DNA of 64,000 nt from Cryptomeria japonica (Eukaryota; Streptophyta; Pinopsida; Cupressales; Cupressaceae): NCBI RefSeq assembly GCF_030272615.1, contig NC_081405.1, positions 152,686,113 to 152,750,112 of the forward strand, in the 5' to 3' direction. The notes under the pieces were generated by a model. The model did not search any database and had not been told where the DNA came from. It worked only from the letters and a program-made list of their open reading frames with translations. Positions 12,601-24,552 of the stretch are shown here, one piece after another. Within the stretch, counting starts at the first letter, position 1. Every line of letters starts with the position of its first letter. Position numbers and translations under genes: made by a program.

Positions 12601-13207
12601 CTACTGGATTTTCCTTCATTTCCCTTGTATATTACATTACTTGATTATTGTTTTTATTGGAAAAATATTCCTTCTATTTTAAAATTATTTCATCATTTTT
12701 CTTATCAAGTTGTTTTATAATTTTAAATCATATTGGTAGAATTATTCCATATTTTTAATTCTAATTATACTAATTTCATTTCAGATTAACTCTTATAATC
12801 CATTTACATACCTTGAGATATTTTCTTCATCATCCTTGATGTTGCTATTCTAAATGTTGAGCTTATATAATTCATTTGTGTGGTGTTTCATGTTTAATTC
12901 TTATTTATTTAGGGTGTACAATTTTATGAAGAAATTTAAGGAATTATCCAATGACAGAAATAATATAAATAAGAAGAGGAGAGAAGAACTCCACTCAAAG
13001 AGGACAAAGAAGAAAAGAAGAAATGAGATTGTAGTCCACCTACTTACTCACTCGTCACGCCTAATTCAACATGTAAGTAAATATTTCTTTTTTGTTTAAT
13101 TTACAAATGGAATAGGAATAGAGTACATGATTACAAGGTTCAAATTCTATGCATTGTCTCCATCCTTATATCTACATGTTATCCTCAATTCCAAGTAAGT
13201 TTAGAAT
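12601..13207. other. No gene recognised
   Basis: AT-rich sequence between the minus-strand gypsy remnant and copy A. An open frame at 12854-13099 has a basic Lys/Arg-rich middle, but I find no family resemblance or support for expression. Confidence 0.4.
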
Positions 13208-13488
13208 TGTGGATAATGTCCCTCAAAATTTTGCCCATTTTGTGGTCTCAAACCTCTAACGTGATTCTTGAGCCATATTTTGGTCCTTTTGGTCATTGCC
13301 TTGAAAATCATGTTTGTTATCTTTAAGGTCCCTTTTTATTTTTAGTGGTTTTCTTTTCAAAGTTAGTCATTTTTCTGATTTGTTGTAATTTTTGGCCTGT
13401 AACTCAAAATTACACATTTTGGTCTTTTGTTGTAATTCGGGTTTTAAATTTGAATTACAATTCATGGAGTCATTTTGCTAAAAAAATT

Positions 13489-14520
13489 CACTTCAGGGTT
13501 TGAAACTCGAAGTGCACTTAGTCACACTTCAGGTTTCAAAACCCAAAGTGCACATTTTAAATGTCACACATATTGTCATTAATGATCATCCGGTTAGGTT
13601 TTTGTTTCGCATTCAAACTCTTTTTATATACTTTTTATATCTTTTGGGTCATTTTGTGTTCATTTTACCTTGTCAAGTTTCTACTCAAGCACTTTATCAC
13701 CTTCGTGTTGTGGATTTGAGTGAGTTTGTCACAAATTCTTGCCAAGTCTTCTATTTCTCTTTGCTTTTTCATTATTTCTTGTCGTTAGTGTCTTGTTTCT
13801 TTTCATAGCATTATGTTTTAGATGTGAATCGGGTTTATAGTCCCAAATCCTATCTTGGGGATTTTTCTTTTATAGTCTTTCCCTTCATGTTTTGTCTTTG
13901 TTTTTTTTTAAAGTACTCAGTGTTGGGTGGGATTTTCATCCCAACCAACATGTATTTCATGTTGGCTAGGGTGAAAACCTCGTCCAACATCAAGTTTATG
14001 ATCACCCCTTGAAACGAGATTCAAAATGTGAATCTTGCTAGACATGGTGTTAAAATGTTGCTTAGGTTATAAAACCTAACCAACATCTAAAGTTGCAATA
14101 CCCTAAGTTTAGAAAAATACCAACACACATGCATAGTGTCGATTAGGGTTTTAAACATGATCAACATGTATAAAGTGTTGGTCGGGTTTCAAACCCTGAC
14201 CAACATTAGAACTACCCAAAAGTATTCATCAAATTTTAAAACCCGATGAACAATTCAAACTTCTCCACTTTTGTTCATCGGGTTTTGGAACCCGATGAAT
14301 ACCTATTTTATGTTTACATGTTTTTTTTCCAACTTGGGGTTTCAAGACCCGATTTTCATGTTAAGTTGCTCAGGTGCAAATGAAGTTTTGAAACCCGATT
14401 TACACTATTTAACTATTTTTACCATACTAGCTTCCAAATTGAGTTTTAAAACTCGATAGCAAGTTTTGCTCTACTTTGGTGTAGATCGGATTTTGAGACC
14501 TAATTTACAAGTCCTATCAA
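13489..14520 (+). repeat. Copy A hairpin array (GGGTTT...AAACCC family)
   Basis: At least a dozen imperfect palindromes of 18-32 nt lie in about 1 kb. Clear ones are 13489-13514, 13525-13550, 13921-13950, 13959-13990, 14055-14086, 14175-14206, 14225-14250, 14274-14299 (11-bp arms TTCATCGGGTT/AACCCGATGAA, loop TTGG) and 14439-14456. Arms share a GGGTTT/AAACCC core while outer stem sequences differ between hairpins. The two arms change together: TTGAGTTT pairs with AAACTCGA in one, and GTGTTGGTCGGGTTT with AAACCCTGACCAACAT in another. The array sits directly upstream of the broken ORF. Confidence 0.8.
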
Positions 14521-14553
14521 ATAGTGAATTTTTCCAACTTTGGGATGATTTTG

Positions 14554-15620
14554 TCAGATACTCTTGCAACTCCAGATGATAGAACCATCTCCAAGCAAAA
14601 CCATGAAGTTCAAGTATAAAAAATATTTGAACATGTTTTCAAAGAGCTCAGTTTCCTCAAACATCAAAGACATCAAGGATACTGAAATTGGGCATGTAGA
14701 CATGTCCAAGCTCTTGGAACAAACATACAGATAGCCACATCTTCAATATGTTAGCACTTGTGAACATGCATATCCATCTAGCTACATCATTCTTGGTTGT
14801 AGCCTATGATCCAAAGTTTGTTCTAGTAGCAACAAATCATTTTGATAAATAAACAAGGAGTGTGAAAGATTCAAATGGGAAAGTAATTATTAGATTAGAT
14901 GTTGAATTCTTTGATAGATTATTCAAGTGCCCAGATGTAGAAGAATATGTAGACATCTCCATTGAATCCACTCAGAATATCATGATAAGAATACAGATAA
15001 GTGCAAGAGGAGCATAAGCACTAACTTGTTGGAGGCATATAGACCAACAATCAATAGATGACCTAAGTTCCTCTACAAGAGTGACTTTAGGGAAGAGATA
15101 GGAGATATGGTAACTCACCTAAGTAGGGTTAGAGGCTTTCCTATCTCAAATTATTTTCAAGAATGCATGTATCAATTCATCCAAATAATCAAAAAGAGAA
15201 AGGATATGATCTATTGGGGAGAGTTGATAAGTGACTCTATCCATGAAAAACTGTCCCAGGTGACCACTACCCTAAAGTTCTATATGACTTCCTATTTGGT
15301 AAATATGCTGCAACATCCATGAGCCACTTTCCAGGTCTTACATTAGAGGGAGATATAAATGTTGTAATTTTTCATAGATATTAACCCTAGTTAACCTTCA
15401 AGTAGGGCCTAAATCATTTTAGAAGGGCCAATGATGCTTTCTTCAGTGCACTATTGCACTCACTAGATCAAGGCTTGGAGAAAAGAGTGTCAGAAGATGC
15501 ATGGAACACCGTGAAGAAATATGGATGTCTTTTCCTTCAATATCCCACATCTCATATATCAGGATTAGTTGTTATGAAGGATCCCCCTTCATGTAGGTAC
15601 CCTAGTGACAAGATTATCCT
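14554..15620 (+). pseudogene. Copy A ORF, N-terminal third (broken)
   Basis: Three frames together match residues about 95-365 of the copy C protein. AYDPKFVLVATNHFDK aligns with ARHYNPQSRTIVSNEG. DFREEIGDMVTHLSR aligns with EEYRDLITMLNRVTE. WGELISDSIHEKL aligns with WARIISHCLDVQL, and FYMTSYLVNML with FHMSSYVIYAL. VSEDAWNTVKKYG aligns with LSQDAQELIKRYG, and RYPSDKIILVD with RYPTDRIVLLE. Stops and frameshifts are frequent. The reading is cut at 15620 by an LTR. Confidence 0.75.
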
Positions 15621-16861
15621 TGTAGACACCTAAAATTAACTAAATTAATATTTAATTAATTAACCCTTTTGGCATAATTAATTATATTAATTATGTTAGT
15701 CCTCCTCCTTCTTGAAATTAATTAAATTATATTTTAATTAATTTTATCATCTTAGCCTTAATTAATTTATCAAAATTATTATATTGCATTCTTCTAAAAT
15801 TTATTTCAATCCTCAATCTTATTCAATGTTTCTTCTAAATCCTAATTACTTAATTAATCTTATTTAATTAACTAATGCCCTCATTCCTAAAAATCACCAT
15901 TTTAATCCCCATCATTTAGCCTAATTAATCATAGCCTAGTCATGATACCATTTCCTCTAATTTTATTTTACCCTACTCATTCTCTCTCCTCATGTCCCAT
16001 CCTCCTAACTCACCTACCTTCTCTCATAATCTCTCATTAGCCCACCTAATCACGCCCCTTAATCATTTGCACATCCCTAATCACCTTGATTAGGGATGGG
16101 TCAACCCTTTGCCATAAATGGCTTTACCATCTCACCTTCCAACCTTAAATGCTATGTACTTTTGTCTATCTAAGGAATGTCAAATTCCTTGCATATCCCC
16201 ATACCCTCTCTTCCCAAGGAATTTTTAATTCCTCTATCCTTTATTCTCCCCATGCTTCCTCTTTCTTGGAAATTTTTAATTCCTCTTGTCCTCTCCCAAG
16301 AAATTTTATATTCCTTTCATCTCTTCCCAAGGTGCTTGGGGAACTCTTCCCCATGTACTTGAAAGGTGTGGAGACAAGAAATGCCTTTATGGAAAATCTC
16401 TTGGATCTTTCACTTGTCCTCTCAAATCCTCTCACACTCACGTTCAATCCTAGCCTTGCATTCCTCTTTGATCTTGGCCAGCCATTTTGGGCCCCTCCAA
16501 TCAATAATTTGGAGTCTCCTCCCCTCTCAAATCATCCATCTCATTCATTTTTTCATGTTGTCTATTTGAGTCACAAATTCATCCATCATACCCACATTAT
16601 GGCCAAATATTGGCACATATAAGACGATCCATCCATCACACTATCTAAATGATATCATTTGTTGTGTAGTGGAGAGAAATCCACATCCATCATCACAAAG
16701 GAGAAAACCAAGTGGACATCAACGATGCATTCCACTTCCCACTCAATTGGAGGAGGTGAGAAGAAGGTGTAAAAAGATTGATTTCTTTGTTTTGAATGCT
16801 TTTGTTGTGTTTCATGCTTTAATATATGCAAGCAAACCTTTTTCCCTTTTTTCTCTCTTCA
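15621..16861 (+). repeat. Solo LTR (TGTAGACACC group) inside copy A ORF
   Basis: It starts TGTAGACACC at 15621 and ends CTTCA at 16861. The 5 bp before it (15616-15620) and after it (16862-16866) are both ATCCT, a target duplication. A TATA-like CATATAAGACG lies near 16616. No internal retrotransposon sequence remains, so this is a solo LTR formed by recombination. Overlapping short open frames inside it are chance. Confidence 0.82.
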
Positions 16862-17972
16862 ATCCTCATGCATTTGAGTTGGTAGATCATAATTATCCAT
16901 GGTCAGTAGTCTGAGGCACACAAAGCCGACTTCAAATTCCCTCTCATGATTGGTCATTACATGGTGTCCACATCATACAAAGCCACACAAATGGAGACTG
17001 AGATACAACGGGTCACCATGAAAAGATTCAAGAAAAGGGAAGATTTTGACTACTGTGGCATGAAAGAAAAACTCAAAAAGAGTTATACTCGTGTACACAA
17101 GATTGAGGATATCTAGGTTGAATGCAAAGCAATTGAAGACATGAGGAGATTAGGCTACAATAAACTTACACTAGAACAAAATGAGAATCTTATCTTGGCA
17201 GACAATCCTCATACAATGGAGGACAAAGATGATGTTGTTGATCCTAAATATGTACAACGTAAGATTGTCGAGACTCCTCTTCCTAGGATCCAATGGTCTC
17301 AAAAGAAATCAACCTCCAACAAAGAAATATTCTAGTGCATTCTTGCCAATACTAACATTTGGTTACAAAATAGAGGGATCAAATTGAAGCCTTTCAAGAT
17401 AGGATCAAAAGAAGACACTGTAGGACCTCTTGGAAAAAAGTTAGAGAGCTAAGGATTGAAAATGGAGAAGATCCCTCTACCCCATAGAAGGGACCTAAGC
17501 TCAAACTCATTGTGGGAAAAGACAAGAGGAAAGGAAAGGGTGAAACGTCTACTTAGGCATCCAAACAAGTTGAAGTGTAGGAAGTCGAGTAGAATATAGA
17601 GCAAGAATAATAGGGAGAATAATACCAAGAAGGAGATCTCTTAGAACCTCTTGCAATAATAGAAATAGAACCTACCAAGGAAATGGTTTTAGAGGCTTCA
17701 AATCCTCTTACTACAATCACTACTTCTTCTATGGTCAACGTGCAACATTTTCCCCCAATTTCTATTGTTTCTTCTTCTCTTGCCCCTTCTATTGTTGTGT
17801 CCAGTTCCATTATTCCTACAGTTTCAGGAGTCATTCCAATAATATCTTCCCACTCTTTGACTCCAAGTGAGTCAATCCTGGATACCCCTCAAGATAATGT
17901 GACAAATATTTTTTGTTCTCTTTCCTCTTTTCCTAGTTTATTAGAAGTCACTACTTATATGCTTGATGCAAT
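16862..17972 (+). pseudogene. Copy A ORF, middle part (broken)
   Basis: The ORF resumes after the solo LTR. MKRFKKREDFDYCG aligns roughly with RRFRHEYQIEDF of the copy C protein, followed by a basic stretch and then a Ser/Thr/Pro/Ile-rich low-complexity stretch (about 17683-17970), in the same relative place as the disordered Gly/Asn/Ser and Lys-rich region of copy C. Several stops are present. Homology is weaker here than in the N-terminal third. Confidence 0.55.
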
Positions 17973-18923
17973 TGTAGACACCTAAATTTGACTAAATAAT
18001 TTAATCAAATTTAAATTCCTATTCTTCTAATTAATTAACCTAGTTAATTAACCCCCTTTCCCCTTTTGATTAATTATTTTAATTAATCAAATTCCCTTCT
18101 TCCAAAGTCCATGTATTAATTAATTAATTAATTTCAAATCCTATTTGAGCACATGGCTCCTACTTTTAACCTGCCATCTAACCCTTGTCCTAACCCTGGG
18201 ATTCCAACCAACCCTATCCATCCAAACCTACCCTATCCTAGTCATCCTCGCTAACCAACCTTATCCTATCCCTTCTAACCTCCTCCCTTCTCACACATGT
18301 GTGCACATTCTAACTAATTTTTCTATTTATTAGGAAGATATTACTTTATTTGGGTGGTTATTCCCTAAAAAGACACGTGTCCTTGAGGACACATGTCATT
18401 CCTTCCCAAGAAATGTATCCCTCCTTTGTGACACTTGTCTTTTCCCTTTGAGTCGTGAGGACAAGTGTGGAATCTTCTTCCACTTGGCTCTCTTTGGCAT
18501 GCCACTTGTCTTCTTTGAGTATAAGAGTTGCATTTTGAGATCACCTCTCCTTCCTTTCATCTCCTATTTAATCCCCCTCATTTTAGACAAAATCATCCAC
18601 TTTCACTCAACCATATCATCACTCTACCAAAATTATCACTCAACTCACACTTCATATTTTATCACTCATCATTCATCATTTTGCATCAACATCATGGAGA
18701 AATATTGAGCATTTGAAGCTACGTCATGAGCACACATCCAATCACAGAATAATCAAATTAAAGCAAGAATTATGGTTTGTATTTGTTTATCATTTTGTTC
18801 TCCATTTTAGTTTTACCATTCTAATCTTGAGGTGTATGGTGTATTGTGTTTTCTTGATTAATTAGCTTTCTTTTTAGTCCTTAGTATTCGCACACACATT
18901 TTTTATCACACAACAACCTACAT
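17973..18923 (+). repeat. LTR (TGTAGACACC group) inside copy A ORF
   Basis: It starts TGTAGACACCTAAA at 17973 in the middle of the copy A reading (LEVTTYMLDAI). A TATA-like CTATTTAATCCCC lies near 18565. Protein similarity resumes near 18925 (FDKFMLDALPSTS). No primer site or coding region follows, so it is probably a solo LTR. The right end is uncertain by about 50 bp because I could not find a matching GCAAT target duplication. Confidence 0.6.
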
Positions 18924-20004
18924 TGATTTTGATAAGTTCATGTTAGATGCCCTCCCAAGTACTTCAACTTCAGAGAATCCATCTGTAGTCATAACACACA
19001 TTGAACCAATTGTAGCTATTATTGTATCACAATAAACCATGTGTATCTAGACTACAGGTGCCACAACAAACCATGTGTATCTAGACTATGGATGCCACGC
19101 TTCCTCCTTGGTTGCAATTAGTGGCATCTAAAAGGGAAAAGAAAGCCATCTCTCCAAATAACTTTAACTTTAGGCAACTAGTTCCTACAAAGCCAAAAGT
19201 GTTAAGAAGGACAAAACACTCTCAAGAGTGAGGGTGGATGAATCAAAGAACAAGTATGTAGAGGTGACAATTTCACCACAAGATAAACCTGCTGATGAAG
19301 TACAATTGATAGATTATCAAATATGTAGGATTGAGCTAGGGAAACAGACACATGAGAGCACCAAAGAAGATGCTTAGGTGACACTTGAGGATTTGATAGT
19401 ATGATATGATAAAGATAAATCCATCAAGGACAATCTCAAACTACAAGTGGAGTAACTTACTTCAGTGTTAATCAATATTACTTAGACTTCTGGGGTAATT
19501 GAGCTAGTTGGTTCTTGTATTGATGAAGAAGTTGTTAAGAGGGCTAAAAAAATTGTAACACATGGGAGAGTTGTTACTGCATGGGTAGACCTAACGTTGT
19601 CACAAGTAACATACCTTGTGAGTTCTTTAGTCAAGTTGCTAAATAACTTGGACAATGTGTAGTCTAAACTAGACCAAACACTTGATCTATTAACACAAGA
19701 ATTATAGTTACAAGAAAAAGACCTTGATTCTTAGCTCAAACTACAGGATTTTTAATTGGACATTCTTGTGGACAATGAAATTATTCCTACCCACAAGTTG
19801 TATATGGAGAAATATGAAGGATTTAAATGCAGGTTGGATTTTTTTGAACAATTAATTAAGGATTTTCGGAAATCCCATAAAGAATGCAATAATAAAAGGC
19901 TTAACATTGTTAAGAAAGTCTCCAAAATTCTATGCAAGTTGTAGGATGAGGAACAAAAGGTTATACATGTTGAATCCATTATCTAGGAATTCAGTCTGCT
20001 AGTT
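18924..20004 (+). pseudogene. Copy A ORF, coiled-coil part (broken)
   Basis: SPQDKPADEVQLIDYQI then RIELG aligns with the copy C stretch that contains DYHIQTIELG. It is followed by a charged, Leu-rich helical region (YDKDKSIKDNLKLQVE; later YMEKYEGFKCRLDFFEQ at 19801-19850) that looks like the coiled coil at residues about 770-805 of copy C. Multiple in-frame stops. Interrupted at 20004 by a copia-type LTR. Confidence 0.65.
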
Positions 20005-21453
20005 TGTTAATAAGATGAGAGGGGGGGGTGAATCATACAAACTTAATCTTCAATATATTCAACAGATTCAACCTCGGTAGCTTTAACCAAAACTGTAAAA
20101 CATGTAAACTCATAAACAGATAACACCACAAAACACATAACACCAGATTTAACGTGGAAACCCAAATAGGGAAAAACCACTATGGGATTTCGGACCCACT
20201 AAGAAATATACTCTTCTAGAGTATGCTCGGTTAAAAGAAAATCCTGTTAAAGATTACAAACACATTGCTAGATGTGATCTGGTTAAGGGATTTCCCTCAG
20301 ATCTGTTAGGATCTTCACTTTGTTAGAAGTGACCTTGTTAAAGGGTTTCAAACACTCAATCAGAATGTCACCTTGCTAGAGGGTTTACAAATAAGACTGT
20401 TAAGTCCACTCTGTTAAGAGATTTTCTGTCACTTACAAATAAACAACAGTAATGAGTATGTCTGCAACTTTGCATCTAAAATGCTAAAGCATATTCTTAT
20501 TTTCTCAATACAATCTAGTCTTAGGACTTATCTTGTCCCTCTGCTGGGCTCCTTACTCTATTATTCAAATAGGTCTTCAAGCTTCTATGCTTGGTAATCA
20601 CTATGTAGCATCTCTGTGCTTACACTTGCCCGCATACATTGTTTATCAACAGTTCCTTATTTATAAACAATTTGCTAACCGCTTAATCTCCTTGATCACA
20701 TTTCCCATGATCAATCATAGCCATTAGATCTTCAATCTTGACCAGGTTCAATGTATCCTTCGATCTGAAATATTTTACCTCGCCTTGGAACTTGTGCTAG
20801 GGTATTGCGGTTCAATCTGAGCTGTAGATCTTCCTGTTGATCTTTCAATGCCATAGATCCTTAACAAACTTCATATACATTGTATTAATCATTTAATCAT
20901 ATCTAGCTCATCAGCTTCCATCATTAAATAATGCATGTATTCATCCAATGCATTCTGTTATTACTCGGTTGCAACTCGGTAAATACTAAACTTCACTCGG
21001 AAGACATTCTGCCTTCATTAACCGATAGCGATAACCTTAGGGTTTACCGACTAGGTTCTTTAGGGTTTACCGACTAGGTTCCTTGCTCGGTAACATAGTA
21101 TAGTATTAACCTTACAAACAATAGTATATGTAGGATATCAAAACAATCTAAACAACATGATCTCATCATTGTCTAACTCGGTAATAGTTGCCCATTGAAT
21201 AACTTATTCCTCCCCTTATTCATCACATTCTTTCTGTGTCTTTTACCGACATCTTAATTCTCTTCAAAACATACTTCTTAAGATATGGCAACATCATACT
21301 AAATCAGAAAATCAATTTCTTGACTTCAATGACAAAATAATATTGTTAAGATAGTAAAAATCCTTAATCAGTTATATCCATAATCATCAACAACCTTCTC
21401 AATATCCTTATTGAAAGGCCAACAATCTCCCCTTGTCTGTTATAATGCCAACA
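20005..21453 (-). mobile_element. Ty1/copia (SIRE/Maximus-like) LTR fragment, minus strand
   Basis: On the minus strand a purine tract (AAGGGGAGA) precedes TTGTTGGCC near 21424, the usual junction of internal 3' end and LTR in SIRE-type copia elements. The LTR runs to 20005 and ends CTTATTAACA. A G-run lies near its end (20020-20027), and a GGTTTACCGACTAGGTTC direct repeat lies near 21032-21083. Only about 29 bp of internal sequence remain, so this is a truncated copy. It interrupts the copy A reading. No target duplication was found. Confidence 0.55.
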
Positions 21454-21720
21454 ACATAGAAATGGATAAAGAAGAATTTATAGTTTCTTCTCTTGACAAA
21501 CTAGTAGATTTTTAGGTAATCTTGGATAATTTAGAATCTCTTTTGAAGAAACATAAGAGAGGATGTGTCAACATAGGTGATTCAGTTACTTGGGTTCACG
21601 CTATTGTCAGGTACATTAATGGACCTGATGAATCACTGATGAGAGAAGCTATTCACAAATTTGAATAATTTTTGAAGAATAATTTTGATGAAGAAGTGTC
21701 CCCCGACACTAATAGGTTAT
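21454..21720 (+). pseudogene. Copy A ORF, C-terminal end (broken)
   Basis: MDKEEFIVSSLDKLVDF then KKHKRGCVNIGDSVTWV then MREAIHKFE resembles, in composition and placement, the C-terminal 60-80 residues of the copy C protein. It lies about 170-440 bp before the copy A TATA box, as expected from copies B and C. Sequence similarity is weak; position is the main argument. Confidence 0.45.
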
Positions 21721-21889
21721 TTTATATCTTTTTAGTTTGTAATTTTGTTTTTGTTTTCAACATTTTACATGACAATTTGTACATACGTAATTGCATGTAT
21801 AGAAAGTACAAGTCCTAAATCAAATCGGATTGTACTTTGAATAAGTCAAATTGGTTGTAGAATCCCTAGATTTTCTGAAGGCTCTTCTC

Positions 21890-22012
21890 TATATAAAGGA
21901 GATACCTCATTGTAAATAATTATATTTTGGTTAATGCATCAAAACTCTACTAGATTGTAGAGCTATCAAAGAATTTATGCTTTTTTAAAAATTTGAAAAT
22001 TCTATCAATAAA
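21890..22012 (+). promoter_or_regulatory. Copy A TATA box and AATAAA signal
   Basis: TATATAAA at 21890-21897 is followed 110 bp later by AATAAA at 22007-22012. A core promoter and a polyadenylation signal this close together is the R-region layout of an LTR. The same module follows the ORF in copies B and C. Confidence 0.6.
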
Positions 22013-22929
22013 GGAGTAGAGTTGTTTTCCAATATTTGTCTTGGATTCACTTTATTATATGGTGAGAGTGTTCATATGTGATTCTTATCATATTTTCATT
22101 AAGGATTGAATTGTGCAGTGTGAGAATTTGTTAGATTAAGGGATATAATATTGTGGACTTTGTGTTATAGTATTTTATTGAGAACTATTTTCCTGTGATT
22201 GATAACAAGATGGAGACTTTGTGCTACATCAGGTTATCTATTTAGAGTAGTGAAAGCTGTGATATATGTGAAAGACTTGGAGATATCCACATATCATAAT
22301 TTAATTTCAAGAATTAGTTAGAGAGACTATGCAAGACTTTGGGCTTAAAAAGGTTTCTTAGTTATTATAAATTTACTGTTACATCTTTGGGACATTATTA
22401 TGTTTGGCTCAAAGTTATATCCTTTATTAATGTTTAAATTAGTATGTTTCTATTTGTGACTTGTTGTGAAAGATAAAATCCACTCTGTAGTAAGAGATTT
22501 GGATAAACACTTATTCTAAAAAAAGATAATATAGAGTAATTGTAACAGCTTTGAAAATAGTTTAGAAAACAAAAGTTAGGTAGATAATAGTTGGTAGAGT
22601 GCAATAAGAAGGCAACCTCCCCTTTGTGAGGAGAGATTCAATCTCATCATACTGTGGATGAAAGACACATTTTGTAATCATACTCTAATTACAAATTTTT
22701 TAACCAACACTATGGAGGGTCTTTTGTATTGTCTCTTCATGATGGATGTTGTTCTTGGGGGGTATTGATGAGCCATCCATACATTAATAATTCTATCACT
22801 TGTACATGATTTTTAATTTGCAATCTCTCTTTTGGAGAGGTTTTTATCCTTTATTCTATTTGTTAGAGATCTTTTGTTCATGGTTACCTGAAATGGCCTC
22901 ATAGTTGAGATTAATTCTCGTATATTGCA

Positions 22930-23428
22930 TCATTTGCATGATGATTCCTTCTCACTAAGTTGCACGAAAGGGGGGGGGGGGGGTGGTGTTTGTGTGAATA
23001 AGGCATTGTACCTAGTAAATTCCTAATGGGGACTTATTCACATGTTAACTTAGGTCCTAAGTGTTATTTTTAGAAGTCTTAACTCTCTAGATAAGCTCTT
23101 ATCCATATCTTATTTTTTAAACTTGCATTTCTTTATTTTTCTAGGTCATTTAATATTTATGTCATGTTAGTTGATCATCCCACAACACACCTTGTCTATA
23201 TAAACAAGGTCCCTGTACATTTTTAACATATCTCATATCTCAAAATTCAAGAAAGCTCATTTCTTGCATACTCTCTTATGGAAGGTATCTTTGTTCTTGT
23301 AGGTGATCCTAGAATTTGTAGCTCCTACAACACGAGCCTTACAAGGAGATATATTTATCAAGTAACAAGAAATACTCACTAAGTTGCACTGAAGGGGGGG
23401 GGGGGGTGTTCATTTGCATGATGATTCC
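22930..23428. repeat. About 0.5 kb segment with nested direct repeats and long G-runs
   Basis: TCATTTGCATGATGATTCC occurs at 22930-22948 and again at 23410-23428. Just inside, a 34-bp repeat beginning CTCACTAAGTTGCAC and ending in a run of 12-13 G then TG occurs at 22951-22985 and 23375-23408. The order is A-B...B-A, all direct. The body looks like a small LTR or copia-derived fragment; its end resembles the G-run end of the LTR at 20.0 kb. I cannot assign it firmly. Confidence 0.5.
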
Positions 23429-23429
23429 A

Positions 23430-24210
23430 AAAAAAATTTTCCAATCATGCATCACTCAACATACTTTTGGTTCCTCCCATAGTAATTTAGTTCATCCTTT
23501 CTACAACACCATTTTGTTGTAGTCTATATCTTATAGTACTTACATACTTGTAGAACTCATCAAAATTTTTAGAGAAATATTCCCCTTCATTATCAAATCT
23601 TGATACTTTTATCTTAAGTCCTAATTATTTTTCTACCAAGACTTTAAATTCCTTAAACTTAGTGAAAACTTCATAATTTTTGTCTCATGAAGTAAAACCA
23701 TGTAAATCTAACTTTTTATCAATGAAAGTAAAAAATAAAAATATTTTCTAATTGAATCATTATCCATTGGACCAAACACATCCGTATGAATATTTTCTAA
23801 CTTATTCTTCACATTTTTTTCTTTCTAAAGAATATGATGCTATTATTTACCAAACACATAACTCTCATTAAAATAAGAGAAACTATTCAACACTTTTTAT
23901 TTAAAATAGTTTTAAAAACTTATTTACTATTGTAACCTAGTCTATGGTCCCACAACATACAAGTATTTTCGACCTTCTCTGTCATATAGGTTGATTTACA
24001 AATAGTAGTGACATCAAGCCTAAATAGGGTTCCCATCCTTGTTTCCCTTGCTACCACCAAGCTTCCTCTCACTAATTTGCAACCATGCTTGTTAAATGTT
24101 ATAAGCATAATTTAATCATTCAATTTTTAAACAAAAAAGATTTCTAGCAATCCAAGAATATGTAAAACACTAGGGAGGGTTTTAATCCTCCCATCTGTTG
24201 GAGTATAAAA
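23430..24210 (-). pseudogene. Ty1/copia pre-integrase and integrase remnant
   Basis: Minus strand: DGRIKTLPSVLHILGLLEI (near 24.2 kb) and CKLVRGSLVVARETRMGTL lead to WDHRLGYNS, the copia GAG-pre-integrase zinc region. Further on, VFTKFKEFKVLVEK, then KVSRFDNEGEYFSKNFDEF and LQQNGVVERMN give the integrase core with the D...E spacing of copia. Stops are scattered. Protein similarity ends near 23.45 kb. It may be the continuation of the gag-protease remnant at 29.5-30.5 kb, split by copy B. Confidence 0.75.
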
Positions 24211-24552
24211 TACATCAGTTGAAGTGACAAACCTTGTCATTCAAAAGTTCACAAGTTAGTATGAATCCCATGTCATTGTGTCCATATAATTTTCCCACTA
24301 CTATCCATATCAAGGGTTAATCGAAAACAAACAAAACCTCTTTGTGTTCATTTTCATTGATAACAACATTACTCATAGCCAATTTACCTTTTGTGTCATA
24401 ATTCAATGTGTTTTCTAGCCTAAATTTTGAAAAATTAAACATTTTTGGTATGACACCAAATTGCTTGCAAAATAATGAATCATTCTTGAATATTGTAGTA
24501 ATAGAAAATCACTAATAGAACATAAAACTTGATCAAAAGGTTAGTTTTGATA

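Larger units (their letters stand above)
13208..22900 (+). mobile_element. Copy A: degraded relative of the giant ORF-bearing element
   Basis: Parts in order: a hairpin array (13.49-14.52 kb), a broken ORF homologous to the intact ORF at 54.6-57.8 kb, and a TATA/AATAAA module (21890 and 22007). The body is split by LTR insertions at 15621-16861, 17973 to about 18923, and 20005 to about 21453. Removing these leaves about 6 kb, near the 7.4 kb of copy C. The start is guessed from TGTGGATAATGTCCC, which resembles the beginning of copy C only weakly. The end is not defined. Confidence 0.6.

Noticed and set aside
16149-16622. 157-codon plus-strand frame and overlapping minus frame
   Set aside because: Both fall inside the solo LTR 15621-16861, whose boundaries are proven by a target duplication, and their composition is low-complexity.
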